Shown here piece by piece: positions 61,063-64,000 of a stretch of 64,000 nt of DNA. The translations under genes and the position numbers were made by a program. The stretch spans positions 2,414,375 through 2,478,374 of the forward strand of contig NC_134126.1 of NCBI RefSeq assembly GCF_040939455.1, written 5' to 3'. Positions within the stretch are counted from its first letter, which is position 1; the number at the start of each line of letters is the position of its first letter. Under the pieces are notes generated by a model, which did not search any database, had not been told where the DNA came from, and saw only the letters and a list, made by a program, of their open reading frames with translations. The stretch is from Microcebus murinus (Eukaryota; Chordata; Mammalia; Primates; Cheirogaleidae).

Positions 61063-62034
61063 CTAGAGGAAAGAAGCAAGAAGACGAGCATACAGCGGAC
61101 AAGGGCCGGAAGGAGGGGTACCTGAGACCCCGGGAGACTCCACGGGAGGAGGCTGCGGAGGAGAACTGGAGGCTGAGACCACCGGAGCAGCCCGGAGACC
61201 AGCGGCAAGGGTAGGTGGATCTGCTGTTTCCCCTCCCCTGCATTCGGGACTGCTGGTGAGCTCCCCAGCGGGTGGAGAGACCTGCGGACACCAGCCCAGA
61301 GACTGCCGCCGCCTGCCAACAGTGAGCCTGTAGCAGAGGTGGCACCAGGTTCCCAACTTCCTCCGGCACCTCCGTGTGCACAGACCCGAGCCGCGCGGCA
61401 GGCGCCATATTGCCTCCTCCCCCCCTCCGCCGACCCTACCCGCAGCTGCCCAGAGAGACAATACAGCCACCAGCCAGAGGCACCTCCAGGGAACGGGACC
61501 TTCCCGTTTGGGACCCCGCCCGCCCTCCCAGGTGCTGCTGGCACCGTGTTCCCAGGAAAACGGTGCCAACTCAGAGGCTGAGAGACATAGACCCAGCTTG
61601 GGCTCCCTGTGGGTGAATTGGGACCGGAAATCCTCTCCCTGGTGGGAATACAGTTTGAATTCTGGGACCCAGAGGTCGGACCTGCAGACCAGATCCCCTG
61701 CACCGAGGGCTAGCATTGCCCGGGGCACAGAAGGGTTATACGTGAACAGCCTACTGAGGTCTGTGTGCCTCCAGGGGCGGATCTGCGTCCTAGAGGGCAA
61801 CCCTCCTCCCAGGAGGAGGCCGTGCGCCCAACCCAGGTGGCCTTCCTGTGCAGGGAACCTCCCTGCCGGCATCACAGTCCGGGGAGGCCTGGTAGCTTGT
61901 GGTCTGGCCTGCTGGCAGAGGCCCAGGAGTAGCTGCGGAGTTGGGGAGGGTGGAAAGAAGCCAGGCCTGCTGCAGACTGCGGGTCTCAGACAGCCCCACC
62001 CCCACACCCAGACTTTCTGGCTGAGCAGGACCAT
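61063..62034 (-). other. 323-codon antisense ORF in L1 5' UTR
   Basis: An uninterrupted frame on the strand opposite the L1, starting MVLLSQKV at 62034 and running nearly to the L1 5' end. Its first ~136 codons align without gaps to the antisense frame at 15380-15901 in the other full-length L1 (about 76% identical). It has no signal peptide or known domain, and its composition (Gly/Pro/Leu/Ser/Arg-rich) is that of translated GC-rich DNA. Human L1 has a short antisense ORF0 in its 5' UTR. This one is longer and I see no sequence match to argue homology. The protein similarity is no higher than neutral divergence predicts, so it may be a by-product of high GC content. Confidence 0.4.
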
Positions 62035-62351
62035 TCCAGCCCCGCCCTGACAGCAGAGAACAGAACTTTGACCTCTGCTAACGGCCTGAGGGCAGGCTTA
62101 CCCAACCCAGCTCCGCCCAGAACGAGAGCTGATAACAGGACTCAAAATCAACACCATAGCCTGTTCCTCCAGGCAAACGCCACCTACTGACAGGGACGGC
62201 ATCTTGCACAGCCTTTCCAGGGCACCCACTGAGTCAATATACAGGGAGTGGTCCAATTTCACCCACAGGAACCACCTAACACCTCAGAAACTAAAAAAGG
62301 TGTGTGAATACCCAAACAATAACCTAAGGAAAGAAACAACAACTGATCGAC

Positions 62352-63344
62352 ATGGGAAGAAATCAGCGAAAGAACTCAGGAAATATGAAGAACCAAACGG
62401 AAAACACACCCCCAAAGAGGAGCACCAGCCCCCTAGAAACGGACACCGACCAAAATCAGGCAACCAATATGACAGAAGAGGAATTTCGTATGTGGAACAT
62501 AAGAACACTCACCCAGCTGCAACAACAACTCAACAACCAACACCAAGAAACCACAAAAAGTCTCCAGGATATGAGAAAAGAAATAGACACATTGAAGAAA
62601 AGTGTAACCGAACTCCTGGAAATGAAGAATCAATTCAAGGAACTACAAAATACAGTGGAAAGTCTCAAGAACAGGGTAGATGAAGCAGAAGAAAGAATCT
62701 CAGAGCTTGAAGATAACACCCTCCAATTAAATAAATCACTCACAGAAATAGAGCAGAGAAACAAGAGAAAAGAGCAAAGCCTACAAGAGCTGTGGGATTA
62801 TGTGAAGAAACCGAATGTGAGGGTCATAGGGTTACAGGAAGGGGAAGAAGACAACACTCAAGGGTTGGACAAGCTGTTTGAAGATATAATAGAGGAAAAT
62901 TTCCCAGGCCTTGCTCAAAATCTTGATATACAAGTTCAAGAAGCTCAGAGGACCCCTGGGAGATTCTACGCAAACAGGAAGACGTCACAACATGCAGTCA
63001 TCAGACTAACCAAAGTATCAACTAAAGAGGCCCTTCTAAGAGCTGTAAGACAAAAGAAGCAAGTAACATACAAGGGAAAGCCAATTCGAATAACATCAGA
63101 CTTCTCTAATGAGACTTTACAAGCAAGGAGAGACTGGGGCCCCATTCTCAATCTTTTGAAACAAAACAATGCCCAGCCTAGAATATTATTCCCTGGAAAA
63201 CTAAGCTTTGTATATGAAGGAGAAATAAAGACATTCTCAGACAAGCAAAGGCTCAGAGAATTCACCAAGACAAGACCAGCCCTACAAGAAGTACTTAAAA
63301 CAGCGTTATGCACAGAACATCATAATAATAACCCACGAATATAA
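62352..63344 (+). CDS. L1 ORF1 protein (RNA-binding chaperone), intact
   Basis: ORF1p coats L1 RNA as a trimer and acts as a nucleic-acid chaperone in the cytoplasmic ribonucleoprotein. The frame is uninterrupted at 330 codons, close to the 338 of human ORF1p. Residues 1-45 are a polar N-terminus. About 50-150 form the coiled coil, with leucine/isoleucine heptads and the stretch NRVDEAEERISELEDN, ending in EQSLQELWDYVKKPN. About 155-250 are the RNA-recognition-type domain, starting VRVIGLQEGEE and including RTPGRF. The C-terminal domain to 330 carries KGKPIRIT, LQARRDWGPI and TRPAL. The start at 62352 gives MGRNQRKNSGNMKNQ; a second ATG is codon 12. A 42-nt spacer separates its stop from ORF2. 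Its product should bind L1 RNA in cis. All visible domains are complete. Activity is inferred, not shown. Confidence 0.95.
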   Translation: MGRNQRKNSGNMKNQTENTPPKRSTSPLETDTDQNQATNMTEEEFRMWNIRTLTQLQQQLNNQHQETTKSLQDMRKEIDTLKKSVTELLEMKNQFKELQNTVESLKNRVDEAEERISELEDNTLQLNKSLTEIEQRNKRKEQSLQELWDYVKKPNVRVIGLQEGEEDNTQGLDKLFEDIIEENFPGLAQNLDIQVQEAQRTPGRFYANRKTSQHAVIRLTKVSTKEALLRAVRQKKQVTYKGKPIRITSDFSNETLQARRDWGPILNLLKQNNAQPRILFPGKLSFVYEGEIKTFSDKQRLREFTKTRPALQEVLKTALCTEHHNNNPRI

Positions 63345-63386
63345 AAAACAACCAAAACCCAAAGATATTAAAGGCCAGATATTACA
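63345..63386 (+). other. L1 ORF1-ORF2 spacer (42 nt)
   Basis: A-rich, short non-coding link between the ORF1 stop and the ORF2 ATG. ORF2 of mammalian L1 is translated at low level by an unconventional route from the same RNA. Confidence 0.9.
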
Positions 63387-64000
63387 ATGGCTCAAGACAG
63401 AAATCATAGCAACAACATCCAACCCAACAGAATGATCAGTAATCTACCTTACCTATCAGTTCTCTCAATAAATGTGAATGGCTTAAACTCTCCACTCAAG
63501 AGACATAGGCTGGCTGAATGGATAAGAAAATACAGGCCAAGTCTAGGCTGTCTTCAGGAAACACATCTAACCTGCAAGGATGCATATAGACTAAAAATAA
63601 AAGGGTGGAGATCAATATTCCAAGCAAATAGAAGCCAAAAGAAGGCTGGTGTGGCAGTTCTAATTTCAGACGATTTAGTTTTTAAACCAACAAAAGTAGT
63701 AAAAGACAAAGAGGGTCATTATATAATGGTGAAGGGCACAGTCCAACAAGAAGAGATAACAATTTTAAATATATATGCACCCAACTTAGGTGCACCCAGA
63801 TTCATAAAGCAAACCTTACTGGAGCTAAGCAATTGGATTAATAGCAACTCCATAATCGCCGGAGATTTCAACACCCCACTGACGGCACGAGACAGATCCT
63901 CCAAACAGAAAATTAATAAAGAAATAATGAACTTAAACAAAACCCTGAAACAATTGGGTCTGACAGACATCTACAGAACATTCTACCCAAAATCCACTGA
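63387..64000 (+). CDS. L1 ORF2 protein, N-terminal 204 codons (endonuclease), runs off window
   Basis: ORF2p is the L1 endonuclease and reverse transcriptase. The frame is open from the ATG at 63387 to the last base. The visible part is the apurinic/apyrimidinic-type endonuclease domain. Asn29 (in SINVNGLNSPLKRHRLAEWI), Glu58 (CLQETHL), Tyr130 (NIYAPN), Asp160 and Asn162 (AGDFNTPL) correspond to human active-site residues Asn14, Glu43, Tyr115, Asp145 and Asn147, a constant offset of 15. This lemur ORF2 therefore starts 15 residues earlier than the human one (MAQDRNHSNN...). The older full-length copy has the same extension (MAQDKSQSNN). The rest of the endonuclease, the reverse transcriptase and the Cys-rich domain lie beyond the window, so full integrity is unknown. 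Confidence 0.95.
   Translation, partial: MAQDRNHSNNIQPNRMISNLPYLSVLSINVNGLNSPLKRHRLAEWIRKYRPSLGCLQETHLTCKDAYRLKIKGWRSIFQANRSQKKAGVAVLISDDLVFKPTKVVKDKEGHYIMVKGTVQQEEITILNIYAPNLGAPRFIKQTLLELSNWINSNSIIAGDFNTPLTARDRSSKQKINKEIMNLNKTLKQLGLTDIYRTFYPKST

Larger units (their letters stand above)
60984..62351 (+). promoter_or_regulatory. L1 5' UTR with internal promoter / CpG island
   Basis: About 1,368 bp of GC- and CpG-rich sequence in an AT-rich landscape. L1 5' UTRs carry an internal RNA polymerase II promoter and often an antisense promoter. A YY1-like motif lies at 60996-61006. The plus-strand frames here (61376-62050 and others) and one of the minus-strand frames (61053-61703) are what GC-rich DNA gives by chance. 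No strong claim is made for them. Confidence 0.88.
60984..64000 (+). mobile_element. Young L1 retrotransposon, 5' half, ORFs intact as far as seen
   Basis: It starts at 'gagggggcggagcaagatgg' and has a full 5' UTR, an intact ORF1, a spacer and an ORF2 open to the window edge. The CpG-rich 5' UTR, uninterrupted frames and conserved active-site residues mark it as a recent copy. The 5' flank 'gaaaaagatctaagaat' is a plausible target-site duplication, but the matching copy would lie downstream of this window. Whether the 3' half is intact cannot be seen. Confidence 0.95.

Noticed and set aside
61376..62050. 224-codon plus-strand frame in the young L1 5' UTR
   Set aside because: It lies upstream of ORF1 in GC-rich DNA where stops are rare, with no domain and no support from the other copy.
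62204..62683. 159-codon frame overlapping the start of L1 ORF1
   Set aside because: Out-of-frame shadow of the A-rich ORF1 5' region. ORF1 itself explains the sequence.

Overview
The window looks like nuclear DNA from a strepsirrhine primate, most likely a Malagasy lemur. The organism call is an inference. It rests on dimeric 7SL-derived Alu elements, which are restricted to primates, several of which carry a lemur-type middle segment (for example in the copies at 34589 and 53169), and on L1 copies whose 3' ends differ from those I associate with human L1. The sequence is AT-rich. I recognise no exon of a host protein-coding gene, no tRNA or rRNA gene and no CRISPR array, so this is intergenic or deep intronic DNA built largely from interspersed repeats.

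Layout. 1-4022: an L1 with an inverted 5' segment, followed head-to-tail by a second L1. 4435-8110: old L2 and L1 remnants and a short antisense L1. 8885-9000: an 80-bp Alu fragment with perfect 18-bp target-site duplications but no A-tail. 9893-16496: a full-length (6.6 kb) minus-strand L1 with 14-bp target-site duplications and broken ORFs. 16740-17204: a truncated L1. 19995-24056: old L1, an antisense AluJ-like element, and a 2-kb L1 with tail-like sequence at both ends. 25965-33905: L2 split by a MER2-like DNA transposon, three LTR copies of ERVL/MaLR type, old L1, and MIR. 34036-35010: a 105-bp L1, and an L2 with a lemur Alu inside it. 39240-40775: a long L2. 40952-42253: an Alu, a 258-bp inverted repeat with 73-bp arms, and an L1 sliver. 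42517-43704: a twin-primed L1 with target-site duplications. 44921-55885: Alu copies, a MaLR LTR, another twin-primed L1, microsatellites, and old L1 and MIR remnants. 58358-60983: L2 and a scrambled old L1. 60984-64000: the 5' half of a young plus-strand L1.

The only convincing open genes belong to the L1 at 60984. It has a GC-rich 5' UTR of about 1.37 kb with a YY1-like site near its start, an uninterrupted 330-codon ORF1, a 42-nt spacer, and an ORF2 open for 204 codons to the window edge with the visible endonuclease active-site residues in place. ORF1p (an RNA-binding trimer) and ORF2p (endonuclease plus reverse transcriptase) together copy L1 RNA, and Alu RNA in trans, into the genome. 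The rest of the window is largely the record of that activity: truncated copies, 5' inversions, target-site duplications and nested insertions. The least explained pieces are the near-perfect long palindrome at 41778-42035, the tailless Alu at 8903, the L1 with tail-like sequence at both ends at 22011-24056, and a long antisense reading frame in the L1 5' UTR that is collinear in two copies but shows no sign of selective constraint.
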